A DNA stretch of 64,000 nucleotides from Leptolyngbya sp. FACHB-321 (GTDB taxonomy: Bacteria > Cyanobacteriota > Cyanobacteriia > Leptolyngbyales > Leptolyngbyaceae). The position numbers were made by a program, and so were the translations under genes. The notes under the pieces were generated by a model. That model did no database searches and was not told where the DNA came from. It saw only the letters and a program-made list of their open reading frames with translations. Within the stretch, counting starts at the first letter, position 1, and each line of letters starts with the position of its first letter. Below, piece after piece: positions 26,844 through 36,081 of the stretch. Location of the stretch: contig NZ_JACJPI010000058.1 of NCBI RefSeq assembly GCF_014695975.1, positions 248,001 through 312,000 on the forward strand, read 5' to 3'.

Positions 26844-27668
26844 TCAAACCTGAACACCGTCAGATGGTTGAGCTATAGACGCTGCCAAGTCACGATAGCG
26901 GCGTGGATCGCCTTCTGCTAACACAAGTTTCTCTTGCTTTTTGCGATCGTACAGTTTCTCTAAAATAGTCTGCCAATCTGTTGCCGACAGGGGTGAAGGC
27001 TTCGCTACAACCGCTGGTGTAGGCGTTGCTTCCGTTTGGAGGTGCTGCTGTGCCATCCAGATGCGCGCCCGCACTGCCCAGTTTTCATCGTTGGCGGCAA
27101 TTTGCTCAAGGTGCGACTGAATGCGCGATCGCCAATCTGGATGCGTTGCGGCAATCGCCCTTGCCAAAGCTTGTAAACCCATGATGGCAGCATAGCGCAC
27201 CACCCATTCTTCATCCTGTTGTGCGACAAAAAGCAAGGCTTCCAGTGCTTCTTCTTGAGCGATTTCTAGAAGATCATCTGGGAACCAGTGCCACTTCATC
27301 ATCCCCAGTCCCCTGGCTGCTGCCCGTCGCACGCTGGGCGAAAAATCAGCCGTCGCCACTCCTAGCAAGGTGACTAAGCCTCTCGGATCGCCAATGCCTG
27401 CCAGAGCACGAATAGCCCAGGCTCTAGCGGTGTAATTATGAAGATCCAGTTGCTCCAAAAGAGCCGGTATAGAGGGTTCGCCTAGTTGAATTAACCCATC
27501 TACTGCTGCTACTGCCGCCCCTGGATTGTTATAGCTCAGAGCAGCGATCAGCGTCGGAATGGCTCCTTCTAAACGGGCTGCTGCCAGCTCTTGGACGGCG
27601 GCTAACAAACGATAAGAAGAATCTGCGTCTTCTACAGCCTGAATCAAGGTAGAAAGGTGATCAGTCAT
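26844..27668 (-). CDS. cpcF: Phycocyanobilin lyase subunit CpcF
   Basis: 274-residue HEAT-repeat protein that forms the heterodimeric lyase with CpcE and attaches phycocyanobilin to the alpha-subunit Cys84 of phycocyanin. The repeats run from about 10 to 205 ([60 protein letters not shown]). A less conserved C-terminus ends [12 protein letters not shown]. It is the last gene of cpcB-cpcA-cpcE-cpcF on this strand, 199 bases downstream of cpcE. Confidence 0.92.
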   Translation of the reverse strand: MTDHLSTLIQAVEDADSSYRLLAAVQELAAARLEGAIPTLIAALSYNNPGAAVAAVDGLIQLGEPSIPALLEQLDLHNYTARAWAIRALAGIGDPRGLVTLLGVATADFSPSVRRAAARGLGMMKWHWFPDDLLEIAQEEALEALLFVAQQDEEWVVRYAAIMGLQALARAIAATHPDWRSRIQSHLEQIAANDENWAVRARIWMAQQHLQTEATPTPAVVAKPSPLSATDWQTILEKLYDRKKQEKLVLAEGDPRRYRDLAASIAQPSDGVQV

Positions 27669-27867
27669 GACGGAGAAAAGGAGCCATAAAGTCTGCTGAT
27701 TTTATTCTCGCTCTTTCTGCAAGACATTGCTGCTTCTAGCAATAAAAGCACTGGAGTTAGGTGCCGCTCTTGGTGCTGTAACGCTAACGTCATTTTGGCG
27801 TTGCTGAAGCTTAGAATGAGGGCAAAGCATTTTGCCTCACAGCAACGTCGTCTGCTAAGAGCATCGG

Positions 27868-28692
27868 CTACAGTAATTCGTCCATTAAGGTCATGACTTT
27901 CATTGCGCCATCGGTCAAGTGAGGCGGCGTAGTGTGCTGGAGTTGTTTTTCCAATAAGCCCTTGAGGGCAATCAGCTTCAGACTGTTTTCTGCCGGGGTT
28001 TGTGCGATCGCATCGGCAGCAGGTAAATACCCGATCGCTCCCAAATCGGTCAGGACGGTGCGGCGGAGTTGCAATTCCTTGTTAGAGAGAGCTTGCACCA
28101 AGCGATCGCCATACTGCTGGGCTTCAGGACTAGGCGTGAGTTGATACATGGCTCGTGCAGCAGCATACTGAATCCGAGGAACATCATGCTCTAAAAAGGG
28201 CAGGATGTCAGGAATCGCCGCAGTTGCGCCCAACGCGCCTAATGCCTCTAGAATGGCTTCAAATGGTTGAGTTAGCTGAGGCGGTTCTGGTGCAGGCAAT
28301 GTTCCGGGCACTTGGTTGTTAAGCAACTCAATCAAGCGGGGCAGGCACGATGCATCACCTAACGCCTCTAACGCCTGTGCTGCTGCTTCCCGCACATAGA
28401 AATCAGAACATTCTAAAGCTCGCACTAGCGCTGGGACGGCTCGACGATCGCCCAGTTTACCCAATGCCCTCGCTGCATTGCGCCGTAGCGGATAGCCACC
28501 AACCGTCGTCCGATCGTCCTCATCATCCAAAGCGGCGATTAACACGGCAATGGCTTCTGGGTCGTTGACCCGAAACCGACCAATCCACCATGCGGCATAG
28601 ACTCGCAAGCCCAAGTCTTCGCCTTGCAGGTTAGCGATCGCTTGTTCCACAGTCAGTGAACTATCACTTTTTATGACAGACTCGTCATCCAT
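27868..28692 (-). CDS. cpcE: Phycocyanobilin lyase subunit CpcE
   Basis: 274-residue HEAT-repeat partner of CpcF. Characteristic features are LTVEQAIANLQGEDLGLRVY and AAWWIGRFRVNDPEAIAVLI at the start, DRTTVGGYPLRRNAARALGK, and FYVREAAAQALEALGD. It follows cpcA with a stem-loop between them, so lyase expression is likely lower than that of the phycocyanin subunits. The order cpcB-cpcA-cpcE-cpcF without cpcC/cpcD between cpcA and cpcE is unusual compared with many cyanobacterial cpc operons. Confidence 0.95.
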   Translation of the reverse strand: MDDESVIKSDSSLTVEQAIANLQGEDLGLRVYAAWWIGRFRVNDPEAIAVLIAALDDEDDRTTVGGYPLRRNAARALGKLGDRRAVPALVRALECSDFYVREAAAQALEALGDASCLPRLIELLNNQVPGTLPAPEPPQLTQPFEAILEALGALGATAAIPDILPFLEHDVPRIQYAAARAMYQLTPSPEAQQYGDRLVQALSNKELQLRRTVLTDLGAIGYLPAADAIAQTPAENSLKLIALKGLLEKQLQHTTPPHLTDGAMKVMTLMDELL

Positions 28693-28753
28693 ATCGATCG
28701 AAACGAAAGGTCGGCGAAAGAGCGTCTTGGTAAGCTCACTTTAAAAAAGCAAT

Positions 28754-28802
28754 GCCCGGAATGATGAACAACCTTAAGCGGCTGCTATGCATCTCTCCGG
28801 GC
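28754..28802 (-). terminator. Attenuating stem-loop between cpcA and cpcE
   Basis: Read on the minus strand, GCCCGGA (28802-28796) and TCCGGGC (28760-28754) form a stem, followed by ATTGCTTTTTT. The position and T run fit a partial terminator that lets some transcripts continue into cpcEF. Confidence 0.7.
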
Positions 28803-28816
28803 AGAAGCATTAGAGA

Positions 28817-29305
28817 CTAGCTCAACGCATTGATGGCGTAGTCAATGTAGGAGTTTGCTTCAACAGCAGGATCACCACTCAAACCGTGGTTAGCTTTGAT
28901 GTACTTCAACGCTTCGATATACCAGCTAGGAGACAGATCAAAGGTGCGGTTGATTTCAGCAACACCAGCAATCAAATAGTCATCCATGGGACCTGTACCA
29001 CCTACAACTAGGCAGTAGGTAACCATGCGAAGGTAGTAACCGATGTCACGCACGCACTTGTCCTTACCACGTTGGTCAGACGCGTAGTTAGGACCCTGCA
29101 TTTGGGTGGTGTAGGGAAACTTGCTGTATACCGCATTAGCAGCGCCAGAAGACAACGAGGAGGCTTTCGAGGTCAACGCTTTAGCAGCTTCTAGACCGGC
29201 AGAAGCCTGACGGAAACGACCAAACGCGCTTTGAAGTTCGGTGGAGCTAAGAAAGCGTCCTTGAGAATCAGCAGCAGCGACTGCTTCGGTTAAAGGGGTC
29301 TTCAT
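28817..29305 (-). CDS. cpcA: Phycocyanin alpha subunit
   Basis: 162 residues, typical CpcA length, starting [20 protein letters not shown]. The bilin Cys is in [20 protein letters not shown] and the C-terminus [14 protein letters not shown] is canonical. It is the structural alpha subunit of phycobilisome rods. The start at 29305 gives the standard CpcA N-terminus; a TTG two codons upstream is in frame. It is 91 bases downstream of cpcB. Confidence 0.97.
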   Translation of the reverse strand: MKTPLTEAVAAADSQGRFLSSTELQSAFGRFRQASAGLEAAKALTSKASSLSSGAANAVYSKFPYTTQMQGPNYASDQRGKDKCVRDIGYYLRMVTYCLVVGGTGPMDDYLIAGVAEINRTFDLSPSWYIEALKYIKANHGLSGDPAVEANSYIDYAINALS

Positions 29306-29396
29306 CGTCAAATAATCTCCAAAATAGGCTTGTCTTGCGGGTGCCTCTGATGATGATCGCGCTCAGAGGCTAATCGAAAAAAGGCTGTGTACTTGA

Positions 29397-29915
29397 CTAA
29401 GAGACGGCAGCAGCAGCCTTGTCAAAGTAGCTACTAACTTCACTCATCAGGCTGGAGCAATCGCCTTTGGTCACGCCATTTTGGTCACCTGCGATCGCCA
29501 GTGCAGCATCCTTCATCTTGTGCACACCAGCTGCAACGGAACCACCGGGAACGCCTAGCGCTTGGTAGGTTTCGCGCAAGCCATTGAGGCAACGATCTTC
29601 GAGAATGCTGGCATCACCCGAAAAGATTGAATAGGTAATGTAGCGGAGGATAATTTCCATGTCGCGCAAGCAAGCTGCCATACGACGGTTGGTGTAAGCG
29701 TTGCCACCGGGTGCAATCAGACCAGGCTGTTCTTCAAACAGTGAACGAGCCGCGTTAGCAACGATTGCAGACGAATTGCTGGTAATGCGGTTCACGGTGT
29801 CCATGCGCTTGTTGCCATCTGCGACCATAGCGCTGAGGGCATCCAACTGCGAAGCGCTGAGGTAGTCGCCTCGTGCGTCAGCTTGGGAAACCACTTTTGC
29901 AAATGCGTCCAACAT
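29397..29915 (-). CDS. cpcB: Phycocyanin beta subunit
   Basis: 172 residues, canonical Cpc[21 protein letters not shown] at the start, bilin Cys in [14 protein letters not shown], second bilin Cys in [12 protein letters not shown], and methylatable Asn in [11 protein letters not shown]. It carries two phycocyanobilins, one of which needs CpcT. It is the first gene of the cpcBAEF operon and has a long untranslated leader. AGGAGATTG precedes the ATG at 29915. Confidence 0.97.
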   Translation of the reverse strand: MLDAFAKVVSQADARGDYLSASQLDALSAMVADGNKRMDTVNRITSNSSAIVANAARSLFEEQPGLIAPGGNAYTNRRMAACLRDMEIILRYITYSIFSGDASILEDRCLNGLRETYQALGVPGGSVAAGVHKMKDAALAIAGDQNGVTKGDCSSLMSEVSSYFDKAAAAVS

Positions 29916-30476
29916 AAACTTCAATCTCCTAATGGGTTTAGTCGAGGATGGCTCAGGTCACAACCAGACCAAATTAAGCTTAGAAGTCAATCTGCCTGAG
30001 CAGAAAGAAACAAGCAAACTCAGTGGATGGAGACCGACGAAATGTTTCTTGCTCTTCCAAAAAAGAAGCGGGAGAAAAGTTACATTTCTTAAACGATCGA
30101 GAAATTTAACTCATCTGGACGCTTGTATAAACCGCATCCGTTTTCTAGTAACTTTCTCAACCTCTATGTTTATACTATGCCGTTGGATCGTTGTTTGTTA
30201 AAAATTGTGAAAGGCTAGACCGCAATTGGGATGGGCAGCTTCGCTGAAAAAAGAGTAACTGTGGCACTTACACAACAAAATGCACCCTACTCCCTAACTG
30301 TAACGACAATAACCATTTGCATGCCGTTCTCAAGTCGGCGCAAAGTTTAAGAAAGGTAAAGAAGATGAGAAGGCCAAGCGTGTTCACTCTGACCCTAGAG
30401 GCTGCACTCCTTAAAAATGAACTTAGCGTTGCTGTTGTCGGTGCTTGGCTAGATTGCTTGGATCAGACTGCTTCCA
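29916..30476. other. Leader and promoter region of cpcBAEF
   Basis: About 560 bases between the cpcB start and the terminator of the linker gene. A TATAAA on the minus strand near 30172, about 250 bases before the cpcB start, could be a -10 element, but no good -35 is seen. Long leaders are usual for cpc operons. Open frames on the + strand here look fortuitous. Confidence 0.45.
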
Positions 30477-30478
30477 AC

Positions 30479-30512
30479 AAAAAGTGGGGTATGACAACGC
30501 CATACCCCACTT
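30479..30512 (-). terminator. Rho-independent terminator of the linker gene
   Basis: Perfect 12-base stem AAGTGGGGTATG (30482-30493) / CATACCCCACTT (30501-30512), seven-base loop, and a T run on the minus strand. It lies just downstream of the linker stop codon. Confidence 0.9.
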
Positions 30513-30560
30513 CCTTGCAGACGGGACTTCTAGATCAGTTTTAGTTCTGGGAAAGGTTCT

Positions 30561-31286
30561 CTAACGTAAGGCTAGCAAGGCTTCTCGTTCCTCTGCTGAT
30601 AGTTGGGTGAGCAAGGCTTTAGCTTTGCCAACATCATCTGGCTTGAGCAAATGCAGCAGGGTTTCGATCGTATTCGTTCCTTCCCGGTCTACGGCGTTTG
30701 CTGTAACCGCATTATGCGCCTCAGGGCGGCGGCAAACGCCATTTCTGCACAGCAAGCCAAGCTGTCGCCAATACATTGTGGGTATGGAGTGCCCGCGTTG
30801 ACCAAAGTGTTCTTCGTTGAGGAATTTTGATTCCAGAAAGACTTCGGGCGATCGATAACAGGTTTGTTCGCGCGGATAGGGCACAGTGAAGCAGCCAAAA
30901 GCTTTGCGGTATTCTTCTGAATCCAGTATGGCTGTAACGAAGCCACCACAGCCTTGCTTGAGCAAAATCTCGTTGTAAGCCTTCATTTCCTGGTGATCTG
31001 CGATCGCACGTCCTAGAAAATGCTTGAAACAGACCTCCATAAACTTGACATTGGAGAGCTTGTCGTAATACTGGTTGCGATAAATGTCAGTGCAGGCAAA
31101 CTGTTTTAAGAAGCGGCGCACACCAATTTTGTCTGTTAGAAAATCTTTTTCCAGTGCTGCAACGCTTTGCCGCTCTGCCATGTAGAGTTGTCGTTCCAAA
31201 ACTTGGCGATAGATTTGCGTCAGTGCAAATTGACGTTCTTCAAGGGAAGACCGTCGGCTGACAGTCACTGGTGTAAAGTCGTGCAT
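30561..31286 (-). CDS. Phycobilisome linker-domain protein of uncertain class
   Basis: 241 residues with one phycobilisome linker domain (about 12-150; LEERQFALTQIYRQVLERQL, IGVRRFLKQFACTDIYR, NVKFMEVCFKHFLGRA, DSEEYRKAFGCFTVPYPRE). It has no C-terminal CpcD-like domain. A Cys-rich segment (GLLCRNGVCRRPEAHN) and a helical tail follow. It is not a standard CpcC or CpcG, and the linker domain most resembles the repeat domains of core linkers. The ATG at 31286 is preceded by AGAGGAA, better than a TTG 40 codons upstream. It is a single gene with its own terminator. Confidence 0.82.
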   Translation of the reverse strand: MHDFTPVTVSRRSSLEERQFALTQIYRQVLERQLYMAERQSVAALEKDFLTDKIGVRRFLKQFACTDIYRNQYYDKLSNVKFMEVCFKHFLGRAIADHQEMKAYNEILLKQGCGGFVTAILDSEEYRKAFGCFTVPYPREQTCYRSPEVFLESKFLNEEHFGQRGHSIPTMYWRQLGLLCRNGVCRRPEAHNAVTANAVDREGTNTIETLLHLLKPDDVGKAKALLTQLSAEEREALLALR

Positions 31287-31566
31287 AGAAAATTCCTCTA
31301 ACCTTAAAAATTGCAGATGTGTCTCGGCGAATGACACCAACCGAGTACTAGCAGTGGCTTCATCTGTATGGGAGAGAGGTGCTTTAACCTCTTGGGGCAA
31401 TGTCAACCCATGACGCTCTATGGTAAGAGAGTGCCCGTTGTCCAGAACTCGATCGCACTGGCAGGCAAATTCTTAACAAAGCGTGATTTCTGCTCGCACG
31501 GGTATCTTGAAGATGCAGTCTGGTGCACCATCAGAGGAAGGGCTAAAAATTTCAGCCTTTAGCCTT

Positions 31567-32013
31567 TTAACCTTGGACTTTGTCTTTTGAGAGCATATCG
31601 ATCGCGTCTCCTAGTGCTGTCGTCAAGCCCTGACGCGTTTGAGCATGATTCTTTTGTTCGGTTTGGAGCGCTTGAGTCAACTGATCGCGCATGATTAAAG
31701 ACTCAAGCAGCTTGTCCTGAAGTTCAGCAACCGTTTGCAGTTTTTCGACTTCGGCTCGAATCGTCGTTGAGTCTGCTGCCTCTGCAGTTGCGATGGACGC
31801 CATGCCCTTTAATTGCTGGATCTCTTGCTTCAACTCGGCGATCGTTTGACGTGCCAAACTTGCCTCCGTCCGACGCTGCTGCGCTTCGGTTTCATACAAC
31901 CGCTGCCAGTTCGCCGCACTGCTATACGCCTGTTCGCGATCCTGCTGGGCATCTACCAACTGCTGCCGCAACGTCTTGATCTCAGTCAACCACTGGCTTA
32001 CGTCATGGGTCAT
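31567..32013 (-). CDS. Coiled-coil protein of unknown function
   Basis: 148 residues, almost entirely helical and coiled-coil (about 5-135), rich in Gln, Glu, Ala and Leu (LRQQLVDAQQDREQAYSSAA, TIAELKQEIQQLKG). No named domain is recognised. It ends near a low-complexity repeat tract. Similar small coiled-coil proteins are common in cyanobacteria. Its neighbours give no clear clue. Confidence 0.75.
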   Translation of the reverse strand: MTHDVSQWLTEIKTLRQQLVDAQQDREQAYSSAANWQRLYETEAQQRRTEASLARQTIAELKQEIQQLKGMASIATAEAADSTTIRAEVEKLQTVAELQDKLLESLIMRDQLTQALQTEQKNHAQTRQGLTTALGDAIDMLSKDKVQG

Positions 32014-32159
32014 CAGCAATGGCTCCTTGGGCGATGCTAGAGAGTTTAACGGACTGGAAGGGGAATTTCTATAGCGAGGGATGAGGGATGAGGAGATTGA
32101 GGAGCAGAGGGGCTGGGGAAGTTTTGAGGTTTAAGTTTTTAGCAATTAGCCTTTAGCTT

Positions 32160-32915
32160 TCAGCGATCAGCCTTTTGCCTTTTGTCTTCAGCCTCACTCC
32201 CTAATTTCTCATATGCATTCTCCACCAAATATTTGCCGCGCAAAAAGCCTGTATTTGCTCCAGGGCAAATGATTTGTAGCGTTTCTGGCGTGAATTGTTC
32301 CACTAGCTTTTGGACGTTTTGCAATTGTCTGCGCCAGTGGAAAGTTTTGGGCGTTTTGAGGGGCAGCAGGTTGCCTTGAGGGTTGGGCAACAGATGCCGA
32401 CCTGAGAAAAGGACACCACCAAACTGGCTGTAATACAGGCAGGCAGAACCGGGAGAATGCCCTGATGTCCAGATTGCACGGGTTTGAGGCGTTAGCGTCA
32501 ACGTTTGCTCAAAGGGTGTGACGGTCAAGCCTGGAAGAAGGTAGGCTTCTTGCTCCTGAATGACGATAGGGCAGCCAAAAGCTTGCTGAATTTCGTGGGC
32601 TTTGCCAATGCCGCCACGATGGGTGAGGAAGAGCCATTCTACGCCGCCTTGTGCCTCTAAAAAGGTACGGTTGGCATGATCCCAGGCAGGACAGTCCACG
32701 AGAATGTTGACTGCTTCTACAATAAGATAAGCAGTTCCTCCTAAGGTGTCTCGATTAGGGGGGAAGGCGAAGATGGATGGGCGATCGCCCTGAGGCCGGT
32801 GCAGCAGCAAGCGGGGTTGCTTGGCTACAGTGGAGCTTTGGCTGATAGGGCTTTGGTCGATCGCGGGTTGTGGGGGCAAGAGGGGTGCAGAATCGCTCGG
32901 TTGGTTTGATGGCAC
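32160..32915 (-). CDS. Metallo-beta-lactamase-fold protein with degenerate metal site
   Basis: 251 residues. The MBL-like fold is seen in LGGTAYLIVEAVNILVDCPA, EWLFLTHRGGIGKAHEIQ and WTSGHSPGSACLYY. The usual HxHxDH is reduced to His99 followed by RGGIG; His153 is present, but the later Asp of SGD is Arg173 (LFSGRHLL). Catalytic zinc binding is therefore doubtful. The last dozen residues are encoded by a low-complexity repeat. The start codon is a GTG at 32915 and the first 30 residues look disordered. Confidence 0.78.
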   Translation of the reverse strand: MPSNQPSDSAPLLPPQPAIDQSPISQSSTVAKQPRLLLHRPQGDRPSIFAFPPNRDTLGGTAYLIVEAVNILVDCPAWDHANRTFLEAQGGVEWLFLTHRGGIGKAHEIQQAFGCPIVIQEQEAYLLPGLTVTPFEQTLTLTPQTRAIWTSGHSPGSACLYYSQFGGVLFSGRHLLPNPQGNLLPLKTPKTFHWRRQLQNVQKLVEQFTPETLQIICPGANTGFLRGKYLVENAYEKLGSEAEDKRQKADR

Positions 32916-33261
32916 TGTTGATTTAATGACACTGTTGGTTAGAGGGCACTGTAAGGTGCAAAGTTAAAAAGAAACTGTCTGGCGCAGGCTACTTTAGGAG
33001 GGGGTACTTAGACAAGCACCTTGTCGCATTCTGGATATGTTCGCATTTGTGCCACTTGGCTTTTAAACTAGGTGAGTTCTGGATGCTAGCTGTGATGGAG
33101 TGAATGTGTCGTTAACGAACACTGTTGTCTCGTAAGGCGATTATCTTGTAAGGCGATTGTTCTGCAAGCCGATCGTGCTGTATCGCTCCTAGCCACACTG
33201 ATTCAGACTATTAGCATTCTTTTCAGACCGTATATTCTTCCAGACCGACGAGACTAGACGC
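32916..33261. other. Intergenic region with a 16-base tandem repeat
   Basis: Between divergent genes. It holds three degenerate tandem copies of a 16-base unit around GTAAGGCGATT (33132-33142, 33148-33158, and GCAAGCCGAT at 33164-33173). Nothing else is recognised. Confidence 0.5.
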
Positions 33262-34767
33262 ATGAATCCGTTACTTCTGCTGGTCCTTTTAGGACTCATC
33301 ACCTACTTTATCGTGCGGCGTGTGGCTGGCGTGACCCGAACGCCTGTTTGGCTGCTGTGGTTGGTGGCAATGGCTCCAGCGATCGTGTCGAGCGGTTGGG
33401 TTTTGGTGAAGGGCAAACCAATGCCATCGCAGCTCATCCTTCTTTTGTCGGCAGTTTGCTTGCTGCTGTATTGGTTTTTGATCCAGCGGAATCGCCTTTC
33501 GTCACCGCCCGTTAATTCATCGGTCGCAGAGGGGGAAGGGCAACCAATCGAGGTGACGAAGGAAGCGGTTACAATTCCAGCACTGCCGCGCCCGATCGAC
33601 AAAGCAGAGGAAACAACCCTGCAAAACTGTTTTCCCTGGTCGGTCTATTATCTGCAAAACGTGGAGTATCGTCCGCAAGCCATCGTGTGCCGGGGGCAGT
33701 TGCGGAGTAAGCCAGAAGTGGCGTACCAAACGATTCAGGAAAATGTGGCGGAACAGTTTGGCGATCGCTTCTACGTCGTGTTTCAAGAGGGTGCTAATCA
33801 GAAACCATTTTTTGTCTTGGTGCCCAATCCCCAAGCGCAAGGTGCGGCTGATGCCAATGGTCTGCCCGGTGCAAAACCACGCAAACAGACAGTGGCTCGA
33901 CCGTTTCTGGCGATCGGTCTGTTTCTCGCTACCTTTTTTACAACAACGCTGGCATGGCTGGATCTAGAGAAGCAAACCGTACAGCTTTCACCAGCGACGC
34001 TGGTAACGGGCTTGCCCTATGCGTTCACGTTGATGACAATTTTGGGCATCCATGAGCTAGGGCACTATCTCGCTGCACGTCGGTACAAGATTCAAGCAAC
34101 GCTGCCGTATTTTATTCCGGTCATCCCTATCCCGCTCTTTCCGTTTGGGACGTTTGGCGCGTTTATTCAAATCCGTTCGCCGATTCCCCATCGTCGTGCC
34201 TTGTTTGATGTTGGCATTGCGGGTCCACTCTCAGGTTTTGTCGTAGCGCTGCCGCTGCTGCTATGGGGCTTGGCGCATTCGGAGGTGGTAGATCTGCCTG
34301 AGAAGCTTGAAGCCTTTAATTTGCAGGCGCTGAACCCTAACTTTTCGCTGCTGCTGGCATTGATGAGCAAGCTAGCGTTGGGCGGTGCGCTAACGGCTGG
34401 TTCTGGTCTTGACCTGCATCCAGTTGCAGTCGCAAGTTGCCTGGGTATTGTGGTCACGGCGTTTAATCTTATGCCTGTGGGGCAGCTGGATGGTGGTCAT
34501 ATTGTTCATGCCATGTTTGGGCAACGGGTCGGCACGGCGATCGGTCAGATTTCCCGTTTGCTGCTGCTGTTACTCTCGCTGGTGCAATCCCATCTACTCG
34601 TTTGGGCAGTGCTGTTATTTTTGATGCCTGCCTCTGATGAACCCGCGCTTAATGATGTCACCGAGTTGGATAACCGTCGCGACCTGTGGGGCATTTTGGC
34701 GTTAGGTCTGCTGGTGCTAATTATCCTGCCGCTGCCTGCAGGGTTGGGTAAGCTGTTGAATCTTTAG
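33262..34767 (+). CDS. M50 site-2 protease, EGY-like
   Basis: 501-residue membrane metalloprotease. Two N-terminal helices (about 2-20 and 28-75) precede a soluble region. HELGHYLAARRYKIQATLPY at about 262-281 provides the zinc ligands, and FNLMPVGQLDGGHIVHAMFG (about 402-421) the third ligand. A GPLSGF motif and a C-terminal set of helices complete a fold like plant EGY and cyanobacterial SREBP-type proteases. Such enzymes cleave membrane regulators. Its substrate is unknown. It is separate from the CBS-type M50 protease at 14.5 kb. Confidence 0.93.
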   Translation: MNPLLLLVLLGLITYFIVRRVAGVTRTPVWLLWLVAMAPAIVSSGWVLVKGKPMPSQLILLLSAVCLLLYWFLIQRNRLSSPPVNSSVAEGEGQPIEVTKEAVTIPALPRPIDKAEETTLQNCFPWSVYYLQNVEYRPQAIVCRGQLRSKPEVAYQTIQENVAEQFGDRFYVVFQEGANQKPFFVLVPNPQAQGAADANGLPGAKPRKQTVARPFLAIGLFLATFFTTTLAWLDLEKQTVQLSPATLVTGLPYAFTLMTILGIHELGHYLAARRYKIQATLPYFIPVIPIPLFPFGTFGAFIQIRSPIPHRRALFDVGIAGPLSGFVVALPLLLWGLAHSEVVDLPEKLEAFNLQALNPNFSLLLALMSKLALGGALTAGSGLDLHPVAVASCLGIVVTAFNLMPVGQLDGGHIVHAMFGQRVGTAIGQISRLLLLLLSLVQSHLLVWAVLLFLMPASDEPALNDVTELDNRRDLWGILALGLLVLIILPLPAGLGKLLNL

Positions 34768-34775
34768 AATGGCGG

Positions 34776-34796
34776 TTTTAGCTGGCACAGCTAAAA
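34776..34796. terminator. Possible bidirectional stem-loop
   Basis: TTTTAGCTG-gca-CAGCTAAAA, a perfect 9-base stem between the convergent protease and regulator genes. It has no T run on the + strand. Confidence 0.4.
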
Positions 34797-34856
34797 TTCA
34801 GCTTCCCGATCAAGGTTAGCTTTCAGCCTACATAGAGTGCTGCTTCTACCAGGCAA

Positions 34857-36005
34857 TCAGCATGGTCGTGTTGGCTTAACCGTTGCCATTACTTCACCTG
34901 TCTGGCTAGTGTCATAGCCACCCAAAGCTTCAAGCTGCAAGAGCACTCGTCGATGCCCCAACGTGCCGAGTAATTGCTGCACGGGAGCCTCATCGAGGTA
35001 CGGTTGCAGGACGACCAAATCGTAACGAGAGCGGTGCAGCGGCACGAATCCCAGCCCAAAGGCTGCGGCTACGGCTGCGGTGCTAACCCCTGCTGCGGCT
35101 TGACCAGTTGCGATCGCTTGCGCGACTTCTAGATGCCCATACACGATGCGATCAAAGCCTTTGACAGCTTGGTTGTTGATTCCTGCTTGCTGGAGCGATC
35201 GCTCCAAAACCTGACGGCTCCCTGCACCTGGTTCTCGGTTAACGATCGTCACTCCAGGCTGGGTTAAATCTGCCACTGTTTTGAGGTTTAAGGGGTTTCC
35301 AGGCTGTAGGAGTAAGCCTTCTTCCCAACTGCCCAGGTTGATTAAGACGGCTGGAATCTCTTGCAAGACCGCTTGTACAAAGGACACATTATGTTCTTGA
35401 GTAACGGGATCGTATAAGTGCATCCCAGCTACATGAACGTCTCCTCGGCAGAGCTTTTGTAGAGCGCTCATGCTGTTATCAAACGTCCAATGGACGCGCA
35501 GGTGCGGATGCCACCGTTCTGCTGCCCGTGCCCATAGCGACAGTGCTGGGGTGCAGCCTGCTAAAACAACCGTTTGATGAAGGTTCTCCAGGTCATCCAG
35601 CAATTTAACTCGCATAGTGGGTGCATTGGCAGTATGGCTGCCTTCCCCATCAGCAGGAATCATCTCCAGCCGAAAGGCTTGCTTGCCTTGTAGCGGGTGA
35701 GCAATCCAACGTCCACCGACCTGTGCCAAGCTTAAGCGCAACGGTCTGCCTACTGAGAAATCCTGGCTGGGAATCGCTTCAATTTCGGCAGTGTCTTGTT
35801 CTAGCCAGAACAAATCTTCGACCTGGCAACCCAACGCTTTTGCTAGCCGGAGCGCCACGGTTGTAGAGGGGGCATATTGCCCTGATTCCACGCCTCCAAT
35901 GGTTTGCCGCGATACGCCCGCGATCGCTGCTACATCCTGCTGGCTCATACCCAGGCGCAACCGAATCTGCTTCAAGTTATTGCAAAGGTCGTTCTCTTGC
36001 TTCAC
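34857..36005 (-). CDS. XRE-type regulator with molybdate-binding-like domain
   Basis: 382 residues. An N-terminal helix-turn-helix (about 10-65, LKQIRLRLGMSQQDVAAIAG and SRQTIGGVESGQYAPS) is joined to a long domain (about 135-345) of the periplasmic-binding-protein-like type found in molybdate regulators (VVLAGCTPALSLWARAAERW, EPGAGSRQVLERSL, GHLEVAQAIATGQAAAGVST). It is the last gene of modA-modB-modC-regulator on this strand and probably senses molybdate or a related oxyanion in the cytoplasm. The start is a GTG. The sensing role is inferred from domains and context. Confidence 0.87.
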   Translation of the reverse strand: MKQENDLCNNLKQIRLRLGMSQQDVAAIAGVSRQTIGGVESGQYAPSTTVALRLAKALGCQVEDLFWLEQDTAEIEAIPSQDFSVGRPLRLSLAQVGGRWIAHPLQGKQAFRLEMIPADGEGSHTANAPTMRVKLLDDLENLHQTVVLAGCTPALSLWARAAERWHPHLRVHWTFDNSMSALQKLCRGDVHVAGMHLYDPVTQEHNVSFVQAVLQEIPAVLINLGSWEEGLLLQPGNPLNLKTVADLTQPGVTIVNREPGAGSRQVLERSLQQAGINNQAVKGFDRIVYGHLEVAQAIATGQAAAGVSTAAVAAAFGLGFVPLHRSRYDLVVLQPYLDEAPVQQLLGTLGHRRVLLQLEALGGYDTSQTGEVMATVKPTRPC

Positions 36006-36081
36006 GCGCGCTTATCCTGCTTGATTGCAACGAATTGGCATAAGTCATGCTTCACGGTAGTTTTGCTTCATGGTGGTCAAA

